From Lachnospiraceae bacterium UBA7729 (GTDB lineage Bacteria; Bacillota; Clostridia; Lachnospirales; Lachnospiraceae), in NCBI GenBank assembly GCA_002482005.1, contig DLFD01000073.1, positions 1-21,423 on the forward strand: 21,423 bases of DNA, written 5' to 3'. Positions 1-7,973 of the stretch are shown here, piece after piece. The notes below the pieces were generated by a model that saw only the letters and a program-made list of their open reading frames with translations, was not told the DNA's origin and searched no databases. Numbering within the stretch: position 1 is the first letter of the stretch; every line of letters begins with the position of its first letter. The translations under genes and the position numbers were made by a program.

Positions 1-1
1 G

Positions 2-502
2 CTGGAAGATCTGCTGAACGTTCCGGCAATCCTGTCAAACGTCGCACTTGTTGCTGACACCTGCCTGGCTCTCTGCATGATGGCAGTCGGAGATCAGCTT
101 GACAAGGTGGCCGATGACCGCGCTTTGAACCTGATCGCCGTCGGATTTGCCCTCTACCTGATCACACTCGTCGCATCTCTGATCATCCAGATCCTGGCGA
201 TCAGAATGGAAAAGAAACTTAACCCGGAGAAGAGAGGAAATGTGCTGGATATTCATTTCCGCAAGGTGTGGATGGCATCCTGCGATGAAGCACAGAAGCT
301 GATTGCCTACAAGGCTGGATATAAAGCATTCAATGTGACGATGGCCAGCTCGGGGATCGTTCTGATTGCCTGCTTCCTCCTGATCATGCTCTTTCATCTG
401 GATGTGCTGTCGATCATCGCGGTATCCGCACTATTGATCATTCACCTGACAGTATTCATGCTTGAGTCGGCAAGGCTTGGAAAAAAGAGTCTATCACAAT
501 GA
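2..502 (+). CDS. DUF3169-like membrane protein, C-terminal part (5' end cut by window)
   Basis: The frame is open from base 2, so the gene starts before the window. About 166 residues are visible up to the TGA at 500-502. Two strongly hydrophobic stretches flank a charged middle: one around the segment encoded at 130-200, then a pair at about 350-465. The middle contains NPEKRGNVLDIHF, then CDEAQKLIAYKAGYKAF, which I recall as typical of the DUF3169 family of Firmicutes integral membrane proteins, often encoded beside an XRE-type regulator. Function is not known. An internal ATG at 77 lies inside the hydrophobic N-terminal region and is unlikely to be the true start. No convincing rho-independent terminator follows. 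The family assignment is from memory of the motif. Confidence 0.7.
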   Translation: MEDLLNVPAILSNVALVADTCLALCMMAVGDQLDKVADDRALNLIAVGFALYLITLVASLIIQILAIRMEKKLNPEKRGNVLDIHFRKVWMASCDEAQKLIAYKAGYKAFNVTMASSGIVLIACFLLIMLFHLDVLSIIAVSALLIIHLTVFMLESARLGKKSLSQ

Positions 503-703
503 ATGTGGAAATAGGCATATAATGTAGTTCTACTTAGTACTTCTTCTGAAGCCCCTTTAGGAGGTATAGCACTACATGGCATTCATCAAAGCGCAGAAGA
601 CCAAATGGTCCTGGACCAGATGCACAATGCCGCGAAGGAATGGGAGACCGAGAAACCGAACAGGGCGGCGGCAGCGAAATCATGTGAAATCTCCTTCTTC
701 ATA
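503..703. other. Convergent intergenic stretch with a possible gene remnant
   Basis: This gap separates the DUF3169-like gene from the converging hydroxylase gene. The + frame from 515 is open and reads protein-like between about 551 and 680 (for example GGIALHGIHQSAEDQM, then NAAKEWETEKP), but it has no good start after the TAG at 512-514 and runs on into antisense of the hydroxylase gene. It may be the tail of a deleted gene. I see no clear terminator hairpin for either flanking gene. Confidence 0.25.
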
Positions 704-3514
704 TTATGGTTTCGGGATTTTCCCAGCCTGTACTTCCATGGTCTCTACCTGGCAGCTTCCGGTCCGGATCGCATCCAGGACCACGTCGGGACTGGCGGGT
801 ACTTTGTTGATGCGGACGCCGATTGCCCGGCTGATTGCATTAAGGATGGCCGGGGTGATGGGAACAGTTGCCACCTCGGAGATGCCCTTGGCGCCGTAAG
901 GTCCCAGGGGCTCCGGGTCTTCGACCAGGATCAGGTGGTAGTCCGGCGTATCGGTGAACCTGGGCAGGCCAAGTGCCTTGTATGTTTTTTTGACCGGGTA
1001 GCCGTCCTTTGTCGGATGTCCTTCGGTAAGCGCGTAGCCCAGTCCCATGGAGATGCTTCCTTGCATCTGCCCCTCTATGATCCTTGGATTGACCGCCCGG
1101 CCCACATCGTGGGCGGCGATCACCTTCAGCACCCGGATCTTGCCGGTCAGAACGTCCACCTCGACGATGGCCGCCTGGGTTGCATAGGCATAAGCCGGGA
1201 AGTTGCGGTATTTCACTCCCTTTTCTTCAGCTGACTTGAAATCGCCGATCGGGAAGCACTCGGGAGCCCTGAAATAGGCTTCCGCTTTTCTTTCTTCTCC
1301 TGGTTTCCAGGGGTTCTTTTCCAGTTCCTTCTGCAGATTGCGGCAGGCTTCATAGACAGCGCGACCGTCGCAGAGGGTCTGCCGTTCGGCGACACTTTCT
1401 CCCGTCGGGATGGTCAGGTCTGTGTCTCCGGTCGCAATGTCGATCCTGGACAGGTCGATCTTCAGGGTTTCTGCTGCGATCTGGGTCATGGCGGTGCGGA
1501 AGCCCTGTCCCATATCGGTTCCGGAGACCAGCATGAACAGGCGTCCGTCCCCTTTCAGGGTCAGTCTGCAGGCACCGTCGTCTACGAAGATCCCCTTGCC
1601 GACGCCGGAATTTTTGAAACCGGAAGCCACTCCGAATCCAAGAACCTTGAAGTCTTTCTTCCTGGCAAGTTCCACCCCTGCTTTTCCGGCATTGATGCGG
1701 CCCCTGTAGCGTGTCTGGTACTTTTTCAGCTCTTCCTTCAGGGCAGCTTCGCAGCGGTCGATGGTCTCCTGAAGCCCCATGCTGCTTTCGAGAACTTCGC
1801 CGCCTACTGTAGAAGCGCCTGGATAGAGGGCATTCTTTCTCCGTATTTCAAAAGGGTCCATATCAAGTTTTTCTGCCATCTCATCGACAGCTGTTTCGAT
1901 GGATATGGCTGCCTGATTGATCCCGTAGCCGCGGAAGGCTCCGCCCAGCAGATTGTTGTTTTTGGCGCACCGGGCGTCAACACGAACATGTGGAATAATG
2001 TAGGGGCCTCCGGACATAAGACAGCCGGTCATCAGGGTCCCGTAGCTTTCGCAGGTATAAGGCCCCCCGTCCGAGAACATCTTGCTGTCCAGATACTGGA
2101 ACCTTCCGTCCTTGCTGAAACCGACCTCATAATCCGTATGATACCCGTGCCGGCGGGTTGTGACCACCATATCCTCCGCCCGGGTCAGGGTGATCTTGAC
2201 CGGCTTGTCCACGGTCAGGGCAGCGACAGCAATCGGGCCCTCCAGAAATGTGTCACATTTCTTGCCGAAGCCTCCGCCGATCGGAGTGGCTACGACCCGG
2301 ATCTTATCTTCTGTTATAGCAAGATTTTTTGCCAGCATCCGCCGGATCTCAAAAGGAGCCTGGGTGGGGCTGAAGACGGTCACCTTTCCGTCTTTGGCAT
2401 AGCCGATGGCGGAGACCGGCTCCATGCAGACATGGTCCTGAGGCTGGATCTCCTTTGAAACACGTACCTTAATCAGGTCAGGATTGGTCTTGCAGGCATC
2501 CACATCGCCGCTTTCCCGTCCGGTCGTCACGATATAGCTTCCGGCCTTGACGCTTTCCGCTATGCTGAACAGGCCGGGCAGCTCTGTATAATCGATCCGG
2601 GCAAGCCGGACAGCTGCCCGGGCATGGGCATCGGTATCTGCTATGATCATGGCCAGGCGGTCGCCCAGAAAACGGACCTCGTCCGTGCAGAAGACCGGCC
2701 AGTCTGTGTCCCAGGTCCCTGTTTCGTTGAGACCGGGCACGTCTGCGGCCGTCACGACCCGAACGACACCCTCCGCTTTCATACAGTCTGAGTAATCAGC
2801 GGAGTTGATTCTGGCATGAGGAAGCGGAGCGAAGACAAAAGCCCCGTGCAGCATCTCATTTTCACCAAAGGCATCTGCGTCAAGATCATCGCAGTATTTC
2901 AGGCTTCCGGTCACTTTGGCCGGACCGTCCACATCCCATACGGACGCACCCACATAGCGGCCGGCGGGAACCGGCACTGTGGAAATTTCGACTATTTCGG
3001 TGGGATCGCAGGTCTGTACCTTCCGCAGGCTCGGGTTTTGGCCACTGAGTCTTGCCGCGGCCAGTTTCACCGCTTCGATGATTTTCACATATCCCGTGCA
3101 GCGGCAGTAGTTGTTCTTCATGCCCTCGCGGATCTCCTGGTCCGAAGGAGAGGGGTTCTCCAGGAGAAGCGCCTTCGCTGCCATGACCATGCCCGGCGTG
3201 CAGAAGCCGCACTGTACCGCTCCTGCGTCCAGAAAAGACTTCTGGATCACGCTCAGATGACCGTCTCTGGCTTCATGCTCGATCGTTTCCACTGACTTTC
3301 CGCTGATATTTTTCATCAAGGTCACACAGGAGCGGGCAAGCTTTCCGTCGATCAGTACGCTGCAGGCTCCGCACTGGCCCATGCCGCAGGCTTCCTTGGT
3401 CCCGTGCAGGCATTCTACATTGCGCAGGTATTTCAGCAGAGTCATCCGGTCCGGCACATTCGCACGGACTGTCTGACCGTTCAGAACAAATGAAACATCG
3501 CAGTTTTTTTCCAT
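704..3514 (-). CDS. Fused [2Fe-2S]/molybdopterin hydroxylase, xanthine dehydrogenase family (possibly selenium-dependent)
   Basis: This is a 936-residue single-chain molybdenum hydroxylase, a fusion of the iron-sulfur and molybdenum subunits as in E. coli XdhD-like and selenium-dependent Firmicutes hydroxylases. Residues 1-160 hold two [2Fe-2S] domains: plant-ferredoxin cysteines 43, 48, 51 and 63, then CGFC (102, 105) and CRC (137, 139). An a/b hammerhead follows at about 185-300, then the molybdopterin-binding domain with GGGFG, RGYG and the GAKGISE segment carrying the catalytic glutamate near residue 880. The enzyme would hydroxylate a purine or other N-heterocycle in the cytoplasm. I chose the ATG at 3512-3514 because GAGGG lies 5 nt upstream; an in-frame ATG at 3524-3526 adds four residues. 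No FAD subunit or maturation gene lies within the window. Substrate and selenium dependence cannot be read from sequence alone. Confidence 0.93.
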   Translation of the reverse strand: MEKNCDVSFVLNGQTVRANVPDRMTLLKYLRNVECLHGTKEACGMGQCGACSVLIDGKLARSCVTLMKNISGKSVETIEHEARDGHLSVIQKSFLDAGAVQCGFCTPGMVMAAKALLLENPSPSDQEIREGMKNNYCRCTGYVKIIEAVKLAAARLSGQNPSLRKVQTCDPTEIVEISTVPVPAGRYVGASVWDVDGPAKVTGSLKYCDDLDADAFGENEMLHGAFVFAPLPHARINSADYSDCMKAEGVVRVVTAADVPGLNETGTWDTDWPVFCTDEVRFLGDRLAMIIADTDAHARAAVRLARIDYTELPGLFSIAESVKAGSYIVTTGRESGDVDACKTNPDLIKVRVSKEIQPQDHVCMEPVSAIGYAKDGKVTVFSPTQAPFEIRRMLAKNLAITEDKIRVVATPIGGGFGKKCDTFLEGPIAVAALTVDKPVKITLTRAEDMVVTTRRHGYHTDYEVGFSKDGRFQYLDSKMFSDGGPYTCESYGTLMTGCLMSGGPYIIPHVRVDARCAKNNNLLGGAFRGYGINQAAISIETAVDEMAEKLDMDPFEIRRKNALYPGASTVGGEVLESSMGLQETIDRCEAALKEELKKYQTRYRGRINAGKAGVELARKKDFKVLGFGVASGFKNSGVGKGIFVDDGACRLTLKGDGRLFMLVSGTDMGQGFRTAMTQIAAETLKIDLSRIDIATGDTDLTIPTGESVAERQTLCDGRAVYEACRNLQKELEKNPWKPGEERKAEAYFRAPECFPIGDFKSAEEKGVKYRNFPAYAYATQAAIVEVDVLTGKIRVLKVIAAHDVGRAVNPRIIEGQMQGSISMGLGYALTEGHPTKDGYPVKKTYKALGLPRFTDTPDYHLILVEDPEPLGPYGAKGISEVATVPITPAILNAISRAIGVRINKVPASPDVVLDAIRTGSCQVETMEVQAGKIPKP

Positions 3515-3551
3515 GGTGACCCTCATAAAAACTGATGAAAGATACAGAAGC

Positions 3552-3560
3552 AGTATAGCA
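3552..3560 (-). promoter_or_regulatory. Extended -10 promoter of the molybdenum hydroxylase gene
   Basis: On the minus strand TGCTATACT forms an extended -10 (TG-n-TATACT) 38 nt before the chosen start. The -35 position (about 3575-3580) matches poorly, as is common for extended -10 promoters. A short inverted repeat, AGGGG at 3579-3583 and CCCCT at 3592-3596, lies over the -35 area and could be an operator. Confidence 0.5.
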
Positions 3561-3709
3561 CAATGCAGTCTCTGATGAAGGGGCGACTATTCCCCTGATC
3601 TGTGAAACCTGCTTCGTTCATCACTATGATCTCATATTCTTAAACTGACGGATGAATGTTATGGCATGATGTTTTAGGAATCCGGAACAAACCAGAAGGG
3701 GCTCAGAAC

Positions 3710-3961
3710 ATGAAGAATGAAGACAATAAAAAGCGATTTCCTCTTTATCATAAGGTAAAGCACTTCGAGGATGCCAGGACTTATGTCAGGTGTCAGAACC
3801 AGGCCATGAAGGCACTGGGTTTTACAGAGCATGGTCTTGCCCATGTCGGTATCGTGGCGGAGCGCAGCAGGTATATTCTGGAGACGCTCGGTGACGATGA
3901 CCGCACACATGACCGGCGTATCGATCGTGAAGTAATCCGCATCATTCCGCGTCTTCGCTGA
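3710..3961 (+). pseudogene. HD-domain phosphohydrolase, 3'-truncated remnant
   Basis: The 83-codon frame starts at ATG 3710 with AGAAGGGG upstream as a good ribosome site. Residues 20-61 resemble the N-terminal helix of small Firmicutes HD-domain phosphohydrolases, including GFTEHGLAHVGIVAERSRYI, where H41 and H45 sit where the first metal-binding histidine is expected. After about residue 61 (near 3892) the match stops. The HD pair and the rest of the domain are absent, and the frame ends in low-quality sequence that overlaps the 3' end of the antiterminator gene by 20 nt. Full-length relatives are expected to be roughly 200 residues or more. I read this as a deletion remnant whose start signals survived. 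A short functional peptide is possible but unlikely. Confidence 0.65.
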
Positions 3962-4775
3962 CTCGTTCGATGTGCATGGCCAGATAACCGATCTCCGAAT
4001 CGGAGCAGGGGTGCCCCAGGGCTTTCGAAAGTTCTGTGCAGATCTGATGCGCACTTTCGAAAGCTTTGGGGTATTCGCCCTTCATATAATCGTTGAGATT
4101 CATCCGGATCTGTTCTCCGGTGCGCATGCGCGCAACCATATAGCGGATGTGATTCATCATCCGGTTATAACCGAGACTGGTGACGGAAAGCTTTTTACCG
4201 CTCCTCTCTTCGATCATCTGCACGCACCGGCGGACGACCTGCGCCTCCTGCATAGCCTGCGTGACCTTCTCGTCTTCGATGGCGGAGTGGATGTGCAGCG
4301 CCAGAAGGCCGGTCTCTGTTTCCGGAAGCTGCAGGTTCAGCCGCCTTTTTATGATGCCCCGGGCCTGTTCTGCGATTTTATATTCGTTGTGGAACATGAC
4401 GCGGATGTCATCGTTCAGGGGATTGTCAAATGGCTCTCCGGTGCGCAGGCGGCGTATCGCAAATTCCAGATGATCTGCCAGCGGGAATATGATCGACCGG
4501 TCGGCTTTTCCGAATTTTTCCTGTGCCATATCGATGAGGGCACCTGCGACTTCCAGGCACACGGGATCCACTTCTTTTACGATCGATACCGGATTGCCCC
4601 GGTCCGTGAGCTCATTCAGAGAGTATATGCTGCAGTCGGATGACGGAGTGAACCGCTCCGACGTTCTTTTGCCGAAGCCGATGCCCTTGCCGAGAATGAG
4701 ATACTGACGCTGACCGCTTCCGATCGCCAGTACGGCGTTATGGTTTAAGATCTTAGTTACGCGTACTTCCTGCAT
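3942..4775 (-). CDS. glcT: PRD-containing RNA-binding transcription antiterminator, LicT/GlcT family
   Basis: This 277-residue protein has the full BglG/LicT/GlcT layout. An N-terminal RNA-binding CAT domain (about 1-60; VTKILNHNAVLAIG) is followed by PRD1 and PRD2. Conserved phosphorylatable histidines are visible at 102 (ADHLEF) and 161 (LALHIH) in PRD1, and 209 (MNHIRY) and 268 (LAMHIE) in PRD2. In this family, phosphorylation by the PTS permease and HPr controls dimerisation and RNA binding. The gene lies 24 nt downstream of the PTS permease on the same strand, whose leader carries a RAT element of GlcT type, so it probably senses that permease and prevents termination in its own operon. 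AGGAGG lies 13 nt before the ATG, a long spacing. GlcT rather than LicT is inferred from the permease family and the GGCATGA motif in the RAT. Confidence 0.9.
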   Translation of the reverse strand: MQEVRVTKILNHNAVLAIGSGQRQYLILGKGIGFGKRTSERFTPSSDCSIYSLNELTDRGNPVSIVKEVDPVCLEVAGALIDMAQEKFGKADRSIIFPLADHLEFAIRRLRTGEPFDNPLNDDIRVMFHNEYKIAEQARGIIKRRLNLQLPETETGLLALHIHSAIEDEKVTQAMQEAQVVRRCVQMIEERSGKKLSVTSLGYNRMMNHIRYMVARMRTGEQIRMNLNDYMKGEYPKAFESAHQICTELSKALGHPCSDSEIGYLAMHIERVSEDAE

Positions 4776-4799
4776 GGGCAGATGAGATCCTCCTCATAG

Positions 4800-7136
4800 T
4801 CACTCGTAGATATCTACTGCGTACAGATCGTCGCCTGCGCGGACAGAGCCAGTGTGAAGCACGCGGATATACTGATGTTCTTCGTCCATGTCTGTGACGA
4901 GGATAGGAGATACAACAGAAGGAGCATTCTGACGGATGTAATCGATGTCGATCTTCATCAGAGGCTCGCCCTTCTTCACCTTCTGGCCTTCCTGGACAAG
5001 GACAGTGAATCCTTTTCCGCCAAGCTTGACGGTATCGATTCCCATATGGATCAGAAGGGAAAGCTCTCCGTCGTCAGTGACAAATCCGATTGCGTGCCTG
5101 GTGTCAAAGACAAAACCGATCTCGCCGTCCGCAGGCGCCACAACGAGGGGATCTTCCGGAGTGACGACCATGCCAAGGCCCATCATGCCCTGGGCAAAGC
5201 CTTCATCCGGGCAGGTGGACAGCTCAGCAGCCTGACCGTTGACCGGGCTGCCCAGTACCACGGTTTTCACCAGCTTTCCGGAAGGTTTTTTCTGTCCGGA
5301 GGCAGACACGTCTGCTGCGTCCGCAGCACCTGCATCATTCGAAGCTGCGTTTGCTTTTCCGGAGGCATTGTCTCCTGCATGAGCACTATCCCCGGATGCC
5401 TTCGCCTTGCCGGCAATAGATCCGGATGCGGCCGCAGCAGCCTTTGCAGCCGGAGAACCTTCCGGAACGAATTCCGTACTTGGTACCTTATCCAGATAAT
5501 CTTCCAGATTGGACTTGATGACGGCAACCCGCGGCCCGTAGATTACCTGAATTCCTTCACCATGATGGACGACGCCGGAAGCTCCTGTCGCTCTCAGGAG
5601 AGGGTCGGATACCAGATCAGCATTCTTCACCGTGCAGCGCAGACGGGTCGCGCATGCGTCTACATCCGAGATATTCGCCTTGCCGCCGAGTCCCTTCATG
5701 ATCTGGTCGCTCTGCTGGTCCTCAGCGGAGAGCGCAGAGGACGCGGAAGACGGGTCCTCATGTCCACCCTGCTTTGCCTTGTAATCTGCCTTCGTGTAGA
5801 GCCTTGTCTCCACGTCATCATCCTCACGCCCCGGAGTCTTCAGGTTCAGCTTCAGGATCAGAGTGCGGAAGATGAAGTAATACAGGAAGAAGTAGATGAT
5901 GCCGACCGGGATGATGCGCAGCCAGCTGGTCTTGGCGTTGCCCTGCATGACGCCGAACAGGATAAGATCGATCAGTCCTCCTGAAAATGTGAGTCCGACG
6001 GCTATGTTCAGGATGTGGGCGATCATGTAGCAGGTTCCAGCCAGAACGACCTGGACGACAAACAGGATCGGTGCGACGAACAGGAAAGAAAACTCAAGCG
6101 GTTCCGTGATTCCGGTGAAGGCGCACGCCAGCGCCGCGGAAAGCAGCAGTCCGCCTGCCTGCTTCTTTTTCTCGGGTTTGGCGGTCTGGTACATGGCCAG
6201 TGCAGCGCCGGGAAGGCCGAAGATCATGAAGATGAATTCCCCTGAGAAGTATCTGCATGCGTCCGCGGAAAAGTGGGTGATATCAGCGGAGTGGGCCAGC
6301 TGGGCGAAGAAGATGTTCTGGCCGCCCTCGTAAACCTTGCCGGCAATCTCCATGGTTCCGCCGACTGCAGTCTGCCAGAAGGGCATATAGAACACATGGT
6401 GCAGGCCGAACGGAATCAGCGCCCGCTTGATCAGGCCGAAGATCAGGGTTCCGGCATATCCGCTGGAAGTGACCAGCCCGCCGAGCGAATTGATGCCTGT
6501 CTGGACGATCGGCCACACAAAATACATCAGGATGCCGACAAACAGATAGACAACCGTAGATATGATCGGCACGAACCGGGAACCTGAGAAGAAGCTGATC
6601 GCCGCCGGAAGCTCGATCTTATAGAAGCGATTGTGCAGCGCGGCGACCCCCAGACCGACAATAATACCCCCAAACACACCCATCTGCAGGGTCGTGATGC
6701 CAACTATGCTGGTGGTAGCGCCTTCGCGGAGATTACCGATGATACTTCCGGACGCATCGATCTGTCCGTTGACCTGCAGCATTGCGTTGATCGAGATATT
6801 CATGACAAAAAAGGCGATCATAGCTGCCAGGGCGGCAACTTCCTTCTCCTTCTTTGCCATGCCGATCGCAACACCTACAGCGAATAGAAGGGGCAGATTG
6901 TCGAATACAACGCTGCCCACGGCATTCATGATCACCATCAGCCCGTGAAGGACTGTGCCGTCTCCCAGCACCCCTTCCAGATGATAGGTCTTGATTGTAG
7001 TCGCGTTCGTGAACGTGCTGCCCAGACCGAGCAGCAGCCCGGCGACAGGCAGGATGGAGATCGGAAGCATGAAGCTGCGTCCGATCCTCTGGAGTACGGC
7101 AAATGCACCCCCGCCGCTGTCTTTTTTCTTACTCAT
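4800..7136 (-). CDS. ptsG: PTS glucose-type transporter, EIICBA fusion
   Basis: This 778-residue fused permease imports and phosphorylates a hexose of the glucose/N-acetylglucosamine superfamily. EIIC (about 10-430) has many membrane segments and the family signature GITEPLEF (342-349). EIIB (about 470-550) has the phospho-cysteine 495 in DACATRLR. A linker of about 65 residues made mostly of Ala, Ser, Gly, Asp and Lys follows. EIIA (about 625-760) has His681 and the phospho-histidine 697 in LLIHMGIDTV. The domain order C-B-A matches Firmicutes PtsG. I chose ATG 7134-7136 because AGGGAG lies 8 nt upstream; a GTG at 7143-7145 would add three residues but sits too close to the ribosome site. 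Expression should depend on the RAT/terminator leader upstream and the antiterminator encoded downstream. Glucose is the likely but unproven substrate. Confidence 0.93.
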   Translation of the reverse strand: MSKKKDSGGGAFAVLQRIGRSFMLPISILPVAGLLLGLGSTFTNATTIKTYHLEGVLGDGTVLHGLMVIMNAVGSVVFDNLPLLFAVGVAIGMAKKEKEVAALAAMIAFFVMNISINAMLQVNGQIDASGSIIGNLREGATTSIVGITTLQMGVFGGIIVGLGVAALHNRFYKIELPAAISFFSGSRFVPIISTVVYLFVGILMYFVWPIVQTGINSLGGLVTSSGYAGTLIFGLIKRALIPFGLHHVFYMPFWQTAVGGTMEIAGKVYEGGQNIFFAQLAHSADITHFSADACRYFSGEFIFMIFGLPGAALAMYQTAKPEKKKQAGGLLLSAALACAFTGITEPLEFSFLFVAPILFVVQVVLAGTCYMIAHILNIAVGLTFSGGLIDLILFGVMQGNAKTSWLRIIPVGIIYFFLYYFIFRTLILKLNLKTPGREDDDVETRLYTKADYKAKQGGHEDPSSASSALSAEDQQSDQIMKGLGGKANISDVDACATRLRCTVKNADLVSDPLLRATGASGVVHHGEGIQVIYGPRVAVIKSNLEDYLDKVPSTEFVPEGSPAAKAAAAASGSIAGKAKASGDSAHAGDNASGKANAASNDAGAADAADVSASGQKKPSGKLVKTVVLGSPVNGQAAELSTCPDEGFAQGMMGLGMVVTPEDPLVVAPADGEIGFVFDTRHAIGFVTDDGELSLLIHMGIDTVKLGGKGFTVLVQEGQKVKKGEPLMKIDIDYIRQNAPSVVSPILVTDMDEEHQYIRVLHTGSVRAGDDLYAVDIYE

Positions 7137-7162
7137 TTCATACACTCCCTTCTTTTTGGCTG

Positions 7163-7237
7163 CAACAGAAAAGAGGACATAAACCTAAGGCAAATGTATG
7201 TTTTTCACCACATCTGCCATACGGTTCATGCCCTCTT
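7163..7237 (-). terminator. Conditional terminator in the ptsG leader
   Basis: On the minus strand the 15-nt arm at 7237-7223 (AAGAGGGCATGAACC) pairs fully with 7185-7171 (GGTTTATGTCCTCTT), including two G-U pairs. An inner stem of 8 pairs (GGCAGATG with CATTTGCC) continues above a small internal loop. A T-rich run, CTTTTCTGTT, follows the stem directly. The arm shared with the RAT element means the two structures exclude each other. Confidence 0.85.
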
Positions 7238-7251
7238 AAGGTTACATACCG
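7222..7251 (-). promoter_or_regulatory. RAT (ribonucleic antiterminator) element for a GlcT-type protein
   Basis: The 30-nt minus-strand element folds as an outer stem CGGT/ACCG, asymmetric internal loops ATGTAA and GCATGA, and an inner stem CCT/AGG closed by TAAG. This is the architecture and size of RAT sites, and GGCATGA is the motif known from the B. subtilis ptsG RAT. It overlaps the terminator arm by 15 nt (7223-7237), so protein binding would block the terminator. Confidence 0.85.
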
Positions 7252-7271
7252 ATCTGTTTCTGCTACTTCCT

Positions 7272-7300
7272 CTTCTATCACGCACCGGAAGCTATGTCAA
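7272..7300 (-). promoter_or_regulatory. Promoter of the ptsG-glcT operon
   Basis: On the minus strand a perfect -35 TTGACA (7300-7295) is followed by a 17-nt spacer and TAGAAG (7277-7272) as -10. Transcription would start near 7265, giving a leader of about 130 nt that carries the RAT and terminator. Confidence 0.7.
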
Positions 7301-7329
7301 GCATAAAATTCACAAGGTCAAATAATTGT

Positions 7330-7600
7330 CCGGGAGGGCTAGAATACAGACGGGAATCAATCAGGATGAGATGAAACAGGATAAAACAATACAGGATGCA
7401 GGGAAACAATATGAGGTAAGACAAGATGCAACCTAAACTCTCCAAAATTATACTCGGTCAGGAGGGATGCCATATGTACGCTGGAAAGGCTGAACTGGTA
7501 ATGACCCCGGTCCTATGACAAAATTTCGGGTTCCCATGACAACATGCAGGGCAGTCTCCCAGGGAAATATCATAACGGAAAGGTCCCCGAACAAAGTTTC
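7330..7600. other. Intergenic stretch with imperfect direct repeats, possible IS end
   Basis: No convincing gene is seen. TCCTATGACAAAAT at 7511-7524 and TCCCATGACAACAT at 7532-7545 are near-identical direct repeats 21 bp apart, a layout reminiscent of the multiple terminal repeats of IS21-family elements. No transposase is present, so this would be a solo end. A 14-codon frame (ATG 7474, stop 7516-7518) has a fair ribosome site, but I give it no function. A run of loosely repeated CAGGAT motifs lies at about 7360-7400. Confidence 0.3.
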
Positions 7601-7606
7601 TATAAT
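7601..7606 (+). promoter_or_regulatory. -10 box before the 86-residue gene
   Basis: A perfect TATAAT lies 30 nt upstream of the ATG at 7636. The expected -35 position (7578-7583) does not match the consensus, so the promoter is plausible but weakly supported. Confidence 0.35.
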
Positions 7607-7635
7607 CGTCGATATTCGATATGAAAGGGATATAT

Positions 7636-7896
7636 ATGGGTAGATCATCTGAGAGCCAGGTCAAATGGGTGAAGTTCCGTGTTGATCTGGGACAGCCGGC
7701 TCAAAGAGCTATGTACGAAAAGGTGAAAGAAAGGGATAAAAGCCGGTATCCCTCTATCGCGGATTTCTTCGCCGGGGCCGTGGAAGACCAGGCGCTCCTG
7801 CAGAAGGAGATTCACCTCATCCCGACTCTTTCAGCCATGGATCTTCAGAAGATACGGACAATCGTAGCAGAGGAGATTGTAAAGTATCTAAGGTAA
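7636..7896 (+). CDS. Hypothetical protein, 86 residues
   Basis: I do not recognise this gene. The start at 7636 is preferred over the in-frame ATG at 7621 because AAAGGG ends 6 nt before it. The product is soluble and charged, with no signal peptide or membrane segment. Residues 8-25 (QVKWVKFRVDLGQPAQRA) could form a strand then a helix, and residues 57-85 look like one long amphipathic helix. This shape would suit a small DNA-binding or partition-type protein, but that is only a guess. The surrounding sequence is repeat-bearing and poor in genes, suggesting a mobile-element origin. Confidence 0.6.
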   Translation: MGRSSESQVKWVKFRVDLGQPAQRAMYEKVKERDKSRYPSIADFFAGAVEDQALLQKEIHLIPTLSAMDLQKIRTIVAEEIVKYLR

Positions 7897-7973
7897 CCTG
7901 AAGATCCTGTTTGTTTGAAAGGAGACATTATGGAACAGGAAAGAGCTTCATATTAATTTGGCCTGAATCTTCC

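Noticed and set aside
605..1234. Long open frame on the + strand opposite the hydroxylase gene
   Set aside because: Most of it is antisense to a clearly conserved gene; only the first ~75 bases lie outside it, and they lack a good start.
3580..3595. GGGG/CCCC hairpin as a terminator
   Set aside because: Four to five base pairs, no T-run, and it lies at the -35 area of a promoter; an operator is the better reading.
4854..5984. 376-codon + frame opposite the PTS permease
   Set aside because: It is a codon-bias shadow of the EIIB/EIIA region; its residues look random and have no ribosome site.
7474..7518. 14-codon peptide with a fair ribosome site
   Set aside because: Too short to judge, it overlaps the repeat pair, and no downstream gene is coupled to it.
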